Assembly: GCF_036884655.1 (NCBI RefSeq) | Contig: NC_088340.1 | Span: 30,442,001-30,506,000 of the forward strand | DNA length: 64,000 bases | Source: Musa acuminata AAA Group | Taxonomy: Eukaryota; Streptophyta; Magnoliopsida; Zingiberales; Musaceae | Reading direction: 5' to 3' | In this document: positions 44,686-56,944 of the stretch, one piece after another | How positions within the stretch are numbered: position 1 is the first letter of the stretch | How the letters are laid out: each line of letters begins with the position of its first letter | Program-made: the position numbers and the translations under genes | The notes under the pieces: generated by a model | Told to the model about the DNA's origin: nothing | What the model saw: only the letters and a program-made list of their open reading frames with translations | Databases searched by the model: none

Positions 44686-45904
44686 AATCTATTTTCAGCA
44701 AGGAAGTAAGGGGTGCACTGATCTTTCTATAGTTTTTCATGAACTTGCAGTAGTAGCCTGTTAAACCGAGAAAGGCACGTAGCGATTTTATGTTCCTCGG
44801 GGTTGGCTAGTTCTACATTGCTTCAATTTTGGAGAGGTCCACCACCACACCTTCCTCTGATATGATATGCCTAAGATATTCCCCCTTCTATTGAAGAAAA
44901 CTATACTTCGATTTTTTGACAAAAAGAACATGCTCTCGCAAAATCATTAAAACAAGTCGTAAGTGATGAAAATAACTTTCAAGAGAAGAGTTATAAAAAA
45001 GGATATCGTCGAAGAAGACCAGCACAAACTTACGAAGATAATTCTAGAAAATATCATTCATAAGGCTCTAGAAGGTGGAGGGAGCATTGGTGAGACCAAA
45101 GGACATTACAAAAAATTCACAGTGGCCATTGTGTGTACGAAAGGTGATTTTCGGTATGTCTTCTTCGCACACTCGTATTTGATGATACTCGGATCAAAGG
45201 TCTATCTTTGTGAAGACTCATGCCCCCTTTAATTCATCAAGCAATTCATCTACTACTGGAATAGGGTATTTGTCCTTGACGGTTATGCCATTGAGAGCTT
45301 GGTAATCTACGTGCATTCGCCATGTTCCGCCATTCTTTTGTACGAGGAGCACTGGTGAAAAGTAGGTGCTGCAACTTTGCCGAATAACTCCTGTTTCAAG
45401 TATCTCTTTTACAATCCTTTCTATTTCATCCTTCTAGAGATGTGGATATTGATATGGCTGAGTATTTGCTAGAGGTTTGCCCGAAAGAATCGGTATACAA
45501 TGATCATGCCGACGAGTAGGAGGTAGGTTACGCGGTTTATCAAATATATCTGAAAATTCACCAAGCAAAGTAAGTTTGGATCTTCAAATACTGTTGGCTT
45601 TCCCTTAGTTTGTTACTCAAGTTGTACCAAAAAGTCGCTGCATGCTTTTTACAAAACCTTCTCCATTCGTTGTAAGCAAATTGTCATTACGTCGCCCTCA
45701 CGTTTTCCGTGCAGTATCACCTGTTTCCCCTTACTATAAAATTTCATAATTAATTTCATAAAATTTCAGGAAACATCACCAAATATCGTCAGCCATTTGA
45801 TATCAAGCATGGCCTTATAATCGTCAAGAGGGAGGAGGAAGAAATCTACAATTATCTCTTGATCCTGCAGCAATAGTTTCACCCGCGGGCACCTATGATC
45901 ATAC

Positions 45905-48831
45905 ATTATATGAGCAATCACACTAGATGATCATGGACTACAACCTAAAATGATCAGGCCCGAGCTAGTGGGGGTCCAATCACTCACATCATATTCTATG
46001 TGTGCATTGGCGCATCTCCATGCCCTGTGATCCTCCATCTCTTCCTCATCGGTTCTATTGACATCTCATCACATCTCCATGCGTCGTGATCATCCATCTC
46101 GGCCTCATGAGTTCCGCTTTCGCTTCCATGCTCTCGCTACATCTCCTCATGTAATTACATCTTAATCACAGGCATGTGTTGAATCTCATATTTTGATGAT
46201 GAAACCAATTGATAGTATTTATGATTTAATCTGTATTTTGAGTGACGCAGAAAGCTTTGATCAAGGAGAGACAATTAAAGCAGGAAGAATCATGTTAGGC
46301 CAGAGAAAAATATCAGAAGATTGGACATCACACCGAAGGATCGATCGACGTATCGATAGAAGGCTTCGGATCATGGTTTCGGGCATCGAGCCAAGAAGAG
46401 CGGATATTGCGCCAAGGATATCGGAGTTATAGAGGTTAACTAGCTGATTGGGCAATAGGCTGCAAGAAAGGATGATGCGTCGAAGAATCGGATGAAGCAT
46501 CAATGACCCAATGACATGTCAAACAACACGATTCAAAGCTTTATAATAATTGTCTAGATCGAAGTAGGTTTTTATGTGTGTAGGATTAACTAGGATAGCA
46601 AGTCATAAAGCAAAATGAAGTCCCAGAGTTAAGGACGAGATTTCGTTGGGAGTTCGAGAGTTCATCGGAAGTCCGGATGTTCATCGGAAGTTCTACCGGA
46701 ATTGACCGAGAAGTCCAGGAGCTTGCCAAAGAAGCTCATCGAAACATGCTAAGAAGATCATCGTGAAGTCTAGGAGCTTACCGGAAGTCCACTAGAATAT
46801 TGCCGAGAGATCGTCGGAGGTTTGCCGGAAGATCGCCGGAAGCTCGCTGGAAGAAACCTAGACTTACGGACTTGTTTAGCTTAGTAACTATCTTAGAATT
46901 CGTAGTTAGCACATAATTGGGATTGGAATTGGGCCAACCCAATTAGGGCTAATTGGGCCCATGTAAGGAGTGTGTTGGGCTAAGTGAAAAGGCCCAAATA
47001 GTGACCCAAGATGTGGCACCATTGTGGCACAATCTCGGAGACTATGTCAGGCGATGGTACTGCTAGTCTGGATGGTGGTACTACCCAGACATAGTCTCCG
47101 AGAGGCTGTCAGATGGTGGTACCACCAGTCTAGGTGGTGGTACCTTCCAGTGTTAGGTATCAAGTGGTAGTACTACTAGACTAGGCGGTGGTACCGCCCA
47201 GTGCAATGTCAGTGTTAGACTGACATTGGCGGTGGTATCGCCCGTACCTGGGAAACTCGGGATGAGATATTTTTAGGCTCCAAGTTTGAATCAACTTGAA
47301 GCCTATAAATACCCCTCTCATCCTTGGTTAATAAGCACAAGTATTGAGAGTGAAAAAAGAAAGAAACGATTATGTAATCTTGTGTGAACTCCTCTCCTTC
47401 TTCTAAGTGTTAGAATAGTTTGAGAGAGGAGTAAGTGGGGTGTAAGGGTTATCTCCTAAACCCGGTAAAAGGAGAAAGAGCTGTAAAAGGTGGTTGGTTT
47501 TCGCCTATTAAAGGAAGACCGATAGTGGATGCCGGTGGCCTCGACGAAGGAGGAATCGAGAGTGGATATAGGACATGACGACCAAATCACTATAAACTCG
47601 GTTTGCATTTACTTTGAGCAATTTACTTTTATAGCAAACAGCCTCTCCTCCTTACTGTGCTTTTACTATGCCTACACTCGTATACGCTTTTAAGTATCCA
47701 TTTTCGTGATCGATTTTTATAGCAAGAAGATTTTTATTAAATCGATATTTTTACCATTTTACTAATTCACCCCACCCCCCCCCCCCCCCCACCCTCTTAG
47801 TACCGACTCATTCCTATCAGCACGTAGGCCCGACAAAAAATGAGAAATAAATTGAAGGCTCGTAGGCCCCAATAATAATAATAATTACATCACACGTACA
47901 CACACATCATGGTCCATAATCATCCATCCACATCACACATCACATGTATATATCACCATGTAGGACTACTAGACAATAATAATTAATTAAACTATATAAT
48001 TAATTATTTTGTAGTATTTTGGGAACCCTACCATAGGGTGTCCCCATATGACAGGTAGTCCCTTGTGTGGCTAAGAAATCTTAGCCACTAAGGACTCCCA
48101 TGTGGCCAAGAATCCTAGGCCATAGGGCTGCCATGTGTAACTAAGAAACCCTAGCCACCAAGGAGTCCCTTGCAACCAGGAAACCCTGGCTGTCAAGGGT
48201 GCCCCTTGCAGCTAGGAAACCTAGCTTTAGGGGCTGCCATACAGTAGGTTGAGAGCACCCTTGCTACTCTTGTTCCTGCTGCTCTTGGCCAGGCCGAGAG
48301 CAACAAACTGGAGCTCTCAGCCAAGGCTGCAAGCAGCCTTCAGCCAATCCAAGCGGTGGCAACAATTACTGCCCTTTCTTCCCCTTTTATGTCAACAAAT
48401 TTGACATCAAAAGCCCTCTCTAAAACACCTCTTAAAGCAAGAAAAGGTGCAGCACAAATTTGAAAACTATGACAAAAAAAATTATAGCAATCATGCAAAA
48501 CAATTTCTACATGATTGAACACAACATATGTAGTTTAAAAACCAATCTTTTACATAAGCAACCTGGCTCTGATACCACTATTGGGAAATCTAGGATGACA
48601 TCACATACACAATGGAAGAGCAAAAATAAAGACAGATTTCTCACAGAAAAAAGGTTTCTTAGCATCATGCAAACATTGGTGTGCAAAAACCCATGAAATC
48701 GAAAAACTACACATACAAAGGAGAATGTGTTAACTAGGGAGATCGTATATCCCTAAATTTCTATATATCTATAGGAGAGGATGAAAGAGGTCAATTGTCC
48801 TCTTCTCTAGTAGTGATCCACATGGTTGGGG
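45905..48831 (-). mobile_element. COP-2: Angela-like copia fragment (leader and part of 5' LTR)
   Basis: The leader part 45905-46176 matches the COP-1 leader near 22495. After the solo LTR it resumes at 47825 to 48566. The minus-strand primer site TGGTATCAGAG lies at about 48567-48577. The 5' LTR starts at 48579 (TATTGGGAAATC, second base changed) and is cut at 48831 by SIRE-d. No gag or pol is present, and the left end joins CRV-d abruptly. An ORF at 48460-48696 spans leader and LTR and is not a gene. Confidence 0.85.
46177..47819 (+). repeat. SIRE-c: solo Sirevirus LTR (1643 bp)
   Basis: A single LTR starts TGTTGAATCTC and ends TTCCTATCA, flanked on both sides by COP-2 leader. The target duplication is GCATG (46172-46176) and GCACG (47820-47824). 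It holds a GGTACC palindrome block (47000-47260), TATAAATA at 47304-47311 and an interrupted C-tract (about 47770-47794). No primer site or polypurine tract adjoins it, as expected after unequal recombination between two LTRs. Confidence 0.9.
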
Positions 48832-49374
48832 TGTTGAATCTCGGATTTTGATGATGAAATTAATTAATGAAGTAAAGATCTAATATGTATTTGAGTGACG
48901 TAGGACTAACCTTGATCAAGGAAAGATAATTTAATTAAAGCAAGAAGAATCAGACATAGGGCCGGAGTGGAACATGTTAGAAGATTGGATGTTGGGCCAG
49001 AGGAATGGTCGACATGCTAGAAGGACTTCGTGTCATGAGTTCAAGCATCAGACCAAAGGATCGAATATTACACCAAGGAGATTGAAAGTTGCAGGTGTCA
49101 ACATGCCGATTAGGCAATACACCGAAAGAGAGGAAGATATGTCGAAAGATCGGGTGAAGCACCGGATGAACCAATGACATGTTGAACAACAAAGGATTCA
49201 TACTTATAATCATGTATCTAAATCAAGTTAGTTTAGGTCTAATTGAGTTATTTTTGGGGTGAAACAATGTGAACTCAATTATGGGCCAATTGGGCTTGAG
49301 TTGGGACTATTTTAGGCCAAGTGGAAGGCCCATTCAGTCACCCATAAAAGAGTCAAGTGGTGGCATCGCTAGAC

Positions 49375-50884
49375 TGTTGAATCTCGAATTTTGATGATGA
49401 AACCAATTAGTAAGTGTTTACGATTTAAACTACATTTTGAGTGATGCAAGATGCTTCGATCAGGGAGAGACAATTAAAGCAGAAAGAATCATGTTGGGAC
49501 GGTGGAACATGTTAGAAGATTGAACATCAAGCCAGAGGATCGGTCGACATATCAATAGAAGGCTTCGGGCCATGGATTTGGGCATCAGGCCAAGAAGAGT
49601 GAAAATTATGCTAAGTATATCGGAGTTGTGAAGGTCAACTGGTCGATTGAGCAATAGGCCGCAAGAGAGGACGATGCGCTGAAGAATCGAACGAAGCATC
49701 GATGGACTAATGACATGTCGAACAACATGATTCATGCTTTGTAATAATTGTCTAGATCAAAGTATGTTTTATGTGTGCAGGATTAACTACAATAGCAAGG
49801 CATAAAGCAAAATGAAGTCCCGAAGTCAAGAATGTGATTTCAATTAGAGAGTTCGTCGAAAGGCCGGACGTTCATCGGAAGTTCTACCGGAATTAATCGA
49901 GAAGTCTAGGAGCTTGTCAAAGAAGCTCATCAAAACTCTCTAAGAAGATCATCGTGAAGTACAAGAGCTTGTCAAGAGTCCGTTGGAACATTGCCGAGAG
50001 ATTGTCGGAAGTTCACCGAAAGATTACCGAAAGCTCACCGGAAGAAACCTAGACTTACAGACTTTGTTTAGATTAGTAAATATCTTAAAATTTATAATTA
50101 GCACATCATTGAGATTAGAATTGGATCAACCTAATTAGGGGACAGTTGGGCCAAGTTTGGGTTGTGTTGGGCTAAGAGAAAAGCCCAAATAGTGACCAAA
50201 CAGGTGGAACCGTCGTGGCACAATCTCTGGAACTATGTCAGGCAGTGGTACTGCCAGTCTAGGCTATGGTACTGCCCAGACACAGTCTTCTAGGTGTGTC
50301 AGACTATAGGCAGTGGTACCACCAAGTGCAGGCGGTGGTACCGCCCATACCCTGAAATTTTGGGGATTTGAATTTTAGCTCCATTTTTTAAGCCATTTGG
50401 GATCTATAAATATTTCTGCATGGAGAACCCTTGTAAAGTATAGAATCCCTCCTCCTAAAGTTTAGAGATCATTCTAAGGGAGAGTGTGAGGGAAGCTTTA
50501 TAAAAAAGGGGTATAAAGGTTCTCTCCTCAGCCTACAAAAGGAGAATAGAGTTGTAAGAAGGAGGTTGATCTTTATCTATTAAAGGAAGATTGTTAGTAG
50601 ATGTTGGTGGCCTCGATAGAAGAGGAATCAGTGGAGTGGATGTAGGTCACGATGACCGAACCACTATAAATTTTGGTTTGCATTTTGTCTTCAGCAATTT
50701 ACTTTAACTGCAAACCACTTTACTTGCTTACTGCTTTCAATACATTTATGAATGTGTTTCAAGTTAAGATCTTTATGAAACGGTATTTTCGGAATCGATT
50801 TTAATCGAAACAAAATGATTTGAATACATAATTTTTACCTCTACACTAGTTCACCCCCCTCTTAGTGCTAACTCATTCCTAACA
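49375..50884 (+). repeat. SIRE-e 5' LTR (1510 bp)
   Basis: It starts TGTTGAATCTCG and ends TTCCTAACA. The palindrome block is at about 50210-50345, TATAAATA at 50405-50412, and a short C-run (6) near 50854. A decayed primer site TTGTTATCAGAGCCA follows at 50886. Confidence 0.9.
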
Positions 50885-50934
50885 GTTGTTATCAGAGCCA
50901 CATTTTTCTCATTTGGTTTAACACCCGAATAGAA

Positions 50935-51860
50935 ATGGCTCTTTTCGGTTTTCAAGAAGGTCACTCTCACATTCGTCCTCCCATGTTCAATAGGACGGAC
51001 TACACATATTGGAAAACTCGAATGAGAGTTTTTTGCTTTCTTTGGATTTAAATTTATAGAGTATGGTTGAAAATGGCTTTCAAAAATCCTCTAAACCAAT
51101 AAACGAATGGAATGATTTGGAGAAGAAGATTTTTTCTTTAAATGCTAGAGATATAAATGCTCTATTTTGCGCCTTAGACAAAAACGAATTTAATTGTGTT
51201 TCTATATGTGAAACAACTTTCAATATTTGGCACACTCTTGATATCACACACGAAGGCACTACTAGAGTTAAAGATTCTAAAGTCAATCTTTTAATACATG
51301 ATTTTGAACTATTTCGAATGAAGACGAGCGAAACCATTATTGACATGTACACCTGTTTAATATATGTCGTCAATGGTTTAAAAGTACTTTACAAATATTT
51401 TTTAAATTTTAAAATTATTAATAATGTTTTACGATCACTTTCTAAAAATTGAGATTCAAAAGTAACTATCATATAAGAGGCAAAAGACTTAAACAAGCTT
51501 CCAATCGAAGAATTAATTGGGTCTTTAATTACCTATGAAATGACCAATGTAGCATAAAATGAACTTGAGAACAACCTTCAAAAGAACAGGAAAGATTTCA
51601 GACTTAGAACAATTGAAGACAACTAAAGTATAAGCTTAAGTGATGGTGAACTTGAACTCCTCACTATGAAATTTAAAAAGTTCATAAAATAAAAATTAAA
51701 GAATAAAAAGAACGCAACTACTTACTATGAACGTCAAAAAAGGGAAGCACTTTAGTATGAATCAAACTCATCTGATAACGAGGAGGAAACCGATGAAGAA
51801 CAAATCAACAAAGGTGAGGCGGCAAACTACACCTTAACGACTTTCGACAATGAGATAATC
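50935..51860 (+). pseudogene. SIRE-e gag (partial)
   Basis: The start is MALFGFQEGH at 50935, and the frame shifts near 51040. The open core at 51063-51452 has the UBN2-type features NALFCALDKNEF, IWHTLDITHEGTTRVKDSKVNLL and FRMKTSETI. Beyond 51452 stops interrupt it, with recognisable acidic and lysine-rich text to about 51860. The zinc knuckle expected downstream in copia Gag is not reached. No pol follows. Confidence 0.88.
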
Positions 51861-54438
51861 AAAATCCCCTTAGTTTAGAAAAATTATTTTTCTTGAATAT
51901 TACATGTTTAATAATGTAATGAAAATGATAAAAAAATTGGGGATCATGCTTTTCCTTTTCTAGCTAATTTTGAAAATAATTATGAAAATTACATGTTTAA
52001 TGATGTAATTAAAATATTAAATGTTTTGAAATCATGCTTGATGTTTTAATAAAATAATGTAATGATGATTTGAGATCATGCTTAATAAGTTTGTCTTTCA
52101 AAATTATGCATGATGATTCTTGTGATTTATGGATTATCGATCTTTGCTGTAATGAAAGTTCTTTTTCATTTTAAACGATGATGCATATTTTTGTTTGGCA
52201 TAAAAAGACAAAGGCATGCTTATATGAAATCAAATCACTTAGATTAAAACAAAAAGGGAGAATGCATATTTTTCTTGAAAATACCTCTAAAGCTTTTCGA
52301 TTTTTCAACAAGTGATTCTTAGTAATGAATATATCTTATGTAATCTCTTGAAAATGATCTTGATTTGATGATTTAAATTTAAATGATCTTTATCTTGATT
52401 TTTTAAAATTTATAATTTGAGATTTCTTATGCACAAATCAAGATCTCCTATGTTTCTTCTATCCACTTATAAAAAGAGATTTATTGAAATAAATAATGTC
52501 TTATGAAATTCATGAAAAATTAAGACATTACGCATGAATCAAGTTCTCATGAGAATCTATTTACGATGTCTTCATTGAATTTTCTTGAAAAGATGTTGAT
52601 GATTTTGATTATTTGAATTTGAATGAGTTTTTACCTATATCGTGATTTTGATTCCTCAGAATTACTTGAGATTTGAATTTGAATCATAAAATTTCTTATA
52701 TATGAATTGAAATCTTTTTCTCCTACATTTCCTTTTGTGATTTACTAAAGAGAATATCTTTTAGGAATTCATGACTTAAAATTTCTATTGAAGATCTTTT
52801 ACTATTTGATCTCCTATGATTCTACTTACTATAAATTAAAAAGAAGTATTATTGAACTCATAATCTTAGATTCTCGGAATCAAATCTTGATATTTTCCTT
52901 AATTGAATCAGGATTCCTCACTTTTTATTCTTCAATGATTTCTTATAGTTTATTAATGGGAATATTTGTCCAAATGAATCACAATGTTTCCATGATTTTT
53001 TTTTTACTCACAACTTGAGATGACGTGCTTTGAAGTTTGGAACATGGTATACATAACTTGATTTTTCTTTCATCTTTCGAAACCCCCTTGTATTTATTTA
53101 GTGTATATCTCATCACCCAATTAATTTTTTATATTCTTCATGTGATGAAATGAATGTGATAATTTGAAATTATGCATGAAATACTCATGATACTATGTTG
53201 ATGCATACAAATGAGAAGTTATGATCATGCATGGTAAGATGCAATGTAATTTGACATTTTGATACCATCATGATTTGAATTATTCGGAATGATGCATGCA
53301 ATACTATGATTTTTTATAATGTGAAAGTCAACAATTATCATTTTTTGAAATGATACTATATTGCAATTAAGAATGATAAAATATTCATGATGAAAAATTG
53401 TTTTGACATTCATAACTTGATTTTTCATTCATCCTTTATCATGATTTGAAAATTATTTTTAAGGGAAAAAGAGATACAAAATTATATTCTTCCCTTCTTT
53501 TTGACAATGACAAAGGGGGAGATAGCTAGCTTGCACAAGTCAAGAAGATGCAAAACAAGCTAAACTTACACATCTTGCAAAATTTACAAACTTGCAAAAA
53601 TCAAGAAACATTGCTAGCTTGCATGATGATATATGGAGAAAGAATTGCTAGAAATGCAAAATGCTAGCTTGCACATTTTAAGTAGATGCAAAAACACGCT
53701 ATCTTGCATATATCGAAAGGTGTAAAAAGTTTACAAAAAACTCACTAGCTTGTTTCATGTAAAACATTGTATCTTGCTAGCTTGTTATCTTGCATTATTT
53801 TTCAAAAACTTGCTAGCCTTCATACTTCAAAGAGAAGTAACACTTGTCAAATTGCTAGCTTGCATATTGTAAAATAATGTAAAATTTTGCTAGCTTGCAC
53901 TTTGCAAAGGAAGCAAAAATGACACTTCTCAAAAGAGAAGAAAGAGCTTGCTATCTTGAACATCACTATCTTGCCTATCTCAAGAAGCAAAACTTGCAAC
54001 TTGCATATTGCAATAGGAAGCAAGAATCGCTAGATTACATACTTCAACAAGAAAGCTATCTTGCATTTACTTTCGAAAATTTTGCTAGCTTGTATATTGT
54101 AAACTTACTATCTTACTACCTTGCATATCTACAACTTGATAGCTTACATGATGTAGCACTTGCTAAATTTTCTAGCTTACAAACTGCATGATGATAAAAC
54201 TTGATATTATGTTTTTTATGTAATGATTTGAACTTGTATGTCTAAACACTTGATAGTTGGACTTCTCCTTTTTGTTGATGGCAAATGGGGAGAAGTATGA
54301 TGACATTATGCATAAGTTTTATGATAACATGTTGCTTGGATTTTTGAATCCAAAAGTTCTATCAATATGACATATTGATAGGGGGAGTTTGTTTAAACTC
54401 CGTTATCAATTGGCTGTCATCATCAAAAAGGGGGAGAT
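51861..54438 (+). other. SIRE-e 3' non-coding region
   Basis: This AT-rich DNA is rich in ATGATT and CATGATG words. The segment 52030-52290 is clearly conserved with SIRE-f 60430-60660. CTAGCTTGC-type repeats fill about 53525-54190. GGGGGAG-like sites lie near 53515, 54287 (GGGGAG), 54381 (in a hairpin) and 54430 (the primer). Small ORFs (52788-53018, 53895-54191) have no support; the latter is built of the repeats. Confidence 0.8.
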
Positions 54439-56028
54439 TGTTGAATCTCGAATTTTAATGATGAAACCAATTGATAAGTGTTTATGATTTGATCTATGTT
54501 TTGAGTGATGCGGGATGCTTCAATCAGGGAGAGATAATTAAAGTAGGAAGAATCATGTTGGGCCGGTGGAACACGTCAGAAGATTGAACGTCGAGTCGGA
54601 GGATCGATCGACGTATCGATAGAAGGCTTCGGGCCATGGATTCGGACATTGGGCCAAGAAGAGTGAAAATTATGCCAAGCATATCAGAGTTGTGCAGGTC
54701 AACTGGCCGATTGGGCAATAGGCCGCAAGAGAGGACGATGCGTCGAAGAATCGGACGAAGCATCGATGGACCAATGACATGCCGGACAACATGATTCATG
54801 CTTAGTAATAATTGTCTAGATTGAAGTGTATTTTATGTGTGCAAGATTAACTATGATAGCAAGGCATAAAGCAAAATAAAGTCCCGGAGTCAAGAACACG
54901 ATTTCGTTGGAAGTTTGAGAGTTCGTCGGAAGTCCGGACGTTCATCGGAAGTTCTACCGGAATTGATCAAGAAGTCCAGGAGCTTACCAAAGAAGCTCAT
55001 TAGAACTCTCTAAGAAGATCGTCGTGAAGTCTAGGAGCTTATCGGAAGTCCGCTTGAACATTGCCAAGAGATCGTCGGAAGTTCGCCGGAAGCTCACCGG
55101 AAGAAACCTAGACTTCAGACTTTGTTTAGCTTAGTAAATATCTTAAAATCTATAGTTAGCACATAATTAGGATTAGAATTGGACCAACTAAATTAGGGGA
55201 CAGTTGGGCTAAGTTTGGGCTGTGTTGGGCCAAGAGAAAGGCTCAAACAATGACCAAACAGGTGAAATCGTCATGGCATAGTCTCCGAGACAGTGTCAAG
55301 CGGTGGTACCGCCAGTCTGGGCGGTGGTACCACCCAGACATAATCTTCTAGGTAGTGGTACCACTAGATTGGTTGGTGGTACCATCCAGTGTCAGACTGT
55401 ATGTAGTGGTATCGCCAAGTGTAGGTGGTGGTACCACCCGTACCTTGAATTTCAGGGATTTGAATTTTGGCTTCATTTTTGAAGCCATTTGAGGTCTATA
55501 AATACCCTAACTATTCCTGCATGGAGGAGTAAGAAAAGTGAACAAAAAATCTATGTTTCTAGAGTTGAAAACCCTTGTAAAGTATAGAGTCCCTTCTAAA
55601 GTTTAGAGATCATTCTAAGGGAGAGTGTGAAGGAAGCTTTGTAAAAAGGAGGTATAAAGGTTCTCTCCTGAGCCTGTAAAAGGATAATAGAGTTGTAAGA
55701 AGGAAGTTGATCTTTATTTATTAAAGGAAGATCGTTAGTGGATGCCGATGGCCTCAATAGAAGAGGAATCGGTGGAGTAGATGTAGATCACGACGACCGA
55801 ACCACTATAAATTCTGGTTTGCGTTTTATCTTGAGCAATTTACTTTAACTACAAACCACTTTACTTGCTTACTACTTTCAATACATTTATGAATGTGTTT
55901 CAAGTTAAGATCTTTACAAAATGGTGTTTGTCGGAATCAGTTTTAATCGAAACGAAATGATTTGAATACATAATTTTTACCGCTGCACTAATTCAAACCC
56001 CCCTCTTAGTGTCGACTCGTTCCTAACA
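54439..56028 (+). repeat. SIRE-e 3' LTR (1590 bp)
   Basis: It follows AAAAGGGGGAGAT, starts TGTTGAATCTCGAATTTTAATG and ends TTCCTAACA. The palindrome block is at about 55270-55450 and the TATAAATA box at 55497-55504. It is about 80 bp longer than the 5' LTR. Confidence 0.9.
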
Positions 56029-56944
56029 TAGACTGGGCGGTGGCACCGCTTAGACTGTCTCCTAGACTATGTCAACCGATGGCACCTCCTAGACATAATC
56101 TTCCATACTCTGTCAGGCGATGGTACCGCCACACTGAGCGGTGGCACCACCCAATGTCAGTGTCAAATTGGGCAATGGTACTGCTCAGTGTTAGACTAAC
56201 AAGTGGTGGTACCACTAATTGTCAGTCTGGCAAGTGATGGTATCGCTCAATATTGGCGGTGGTATCGCTAGTACCCTAAAAACCTAAGATGAGATCGTTT
56301 TAGCTCTAAATTTGAATCCATTTGGGGCCTATAAATACCCCACTCATCCCTGCTCAGTTAACATAAAATCTGAGAATAAAAATTGGGGAAAACACTATTG
56401 TAATATTGTGAGAATTCCCCTTCTCTAGCTCTAAGTGTTGATTTCAGTTTAAGAGATGGGTGAGTGGCTTGTAAAGGTTATCTCCTAAACCTATTAAAAG
56501 GTTATTTCAATTTAAGAGAGGGGTGAGTAGCTTGTAAAGGTTATCTTCTAAACTTGTTAAAAGGAGAAAAGGGTTGTAAGAGGATAGTTGATCTTTGCCC
56601 ATTGAAAGTAGATCAATAGTGGAAGTCGATAGCCTCGACGGAGGAGGAAACGAGAGTAGACGTAGGTCACAACGACCGAACCACTATAAATTTAGTATGT
56701 ATTCTCTTTCTGCTATTCATTGCTATTGTTCTCTATTTTAATTTCTTATTACACTTCAAGTGAAACACACTTTCGATATCATTTTTTATATTGGCTTTAT
56801 CAAAATTATTTTTCTAAATCATCAAAGTTTTCCGATAACACTAATTCACCCCCCCCCCCTTCATGCCGATTTCGGTCCAAATAATTGGTATCAGATCTAA
56901 GGTTTCTCTCCATTGGTTTAACACCTAAGAGAGAGATTTTTTCC

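Larger units (their letters stand above)
38145..45904 (-). pseudogene. CRV-d: gypsy pol fragment with RT core, split by CRV-e
   Basis: The segments are 38145-39192 and 44691-45904, on the minus strand. In gene order from the right: protease end, RT fingers (about 45440-45290), an RT palm that keeps the catalytic FFDD at 45003-45017, RNase H (39130-38780), an HHCC integrase finger (QNFYWVGMK...CDVCQRHKG, about 38500-38380) and the start of the integrase core (ILMDFIEGLPSS). It then jumps to the integrase C-terminal motif FSVGDWVFLRL (about 38220-38180) and ends at the SIRE-b joint. Many stops and shifts are present. This copy retains the parts lost in CRV-b, c and e. Both outer ends are abrupt, without LTRs. 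A plus-strand ORF at 44963-45232 is antisense shadow. Confidence 0.85.
49375..56028 (+). mobile_element. SIRE-e: full-length gag-only Sirevirus
   Basis: The LTRs 49375-50884 and 54439-56028 are flanked by a perfect TAGAC duplication (49370-49374, 56029-56033). The 3.55 kb interior holds a broken gag and a 2.5 kb AT-rich 3' region, with no protease, integrase or RT. Removing it restores one SIRE-d LTR. Confidence 0.95.
48832..56883 (+). repeat. SIRE-d 5' LTR, split by SIRE-e
   Basis: The rejoined length is about 1393 bp (48832-49374 and 56034-56883). It starts TGTTGAATCTCGG and ends TCCAAATA (decayed from TCCTAACA). The palindrome block is at 56034-56270, TATAAATA at 56330-56337, and a run of 11 C at about 56849-56859. 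Confidence 0.82.

Noticed and set aside
44963..45232. Plus-strand ORF of 89 aa in CRV-d
   Set aside because: It is antisense to the RT palm; the minus strand reads the FFDD motif here.
53895..54191. 98 aa ORF in the SIRE-e 3' region, possible env-like protein
   Set aside because: It is encoded by the interspersed GCTAGCTTGCA words, has no signal or membrane features and is not kept open in SIRE-b or SIRE-f.
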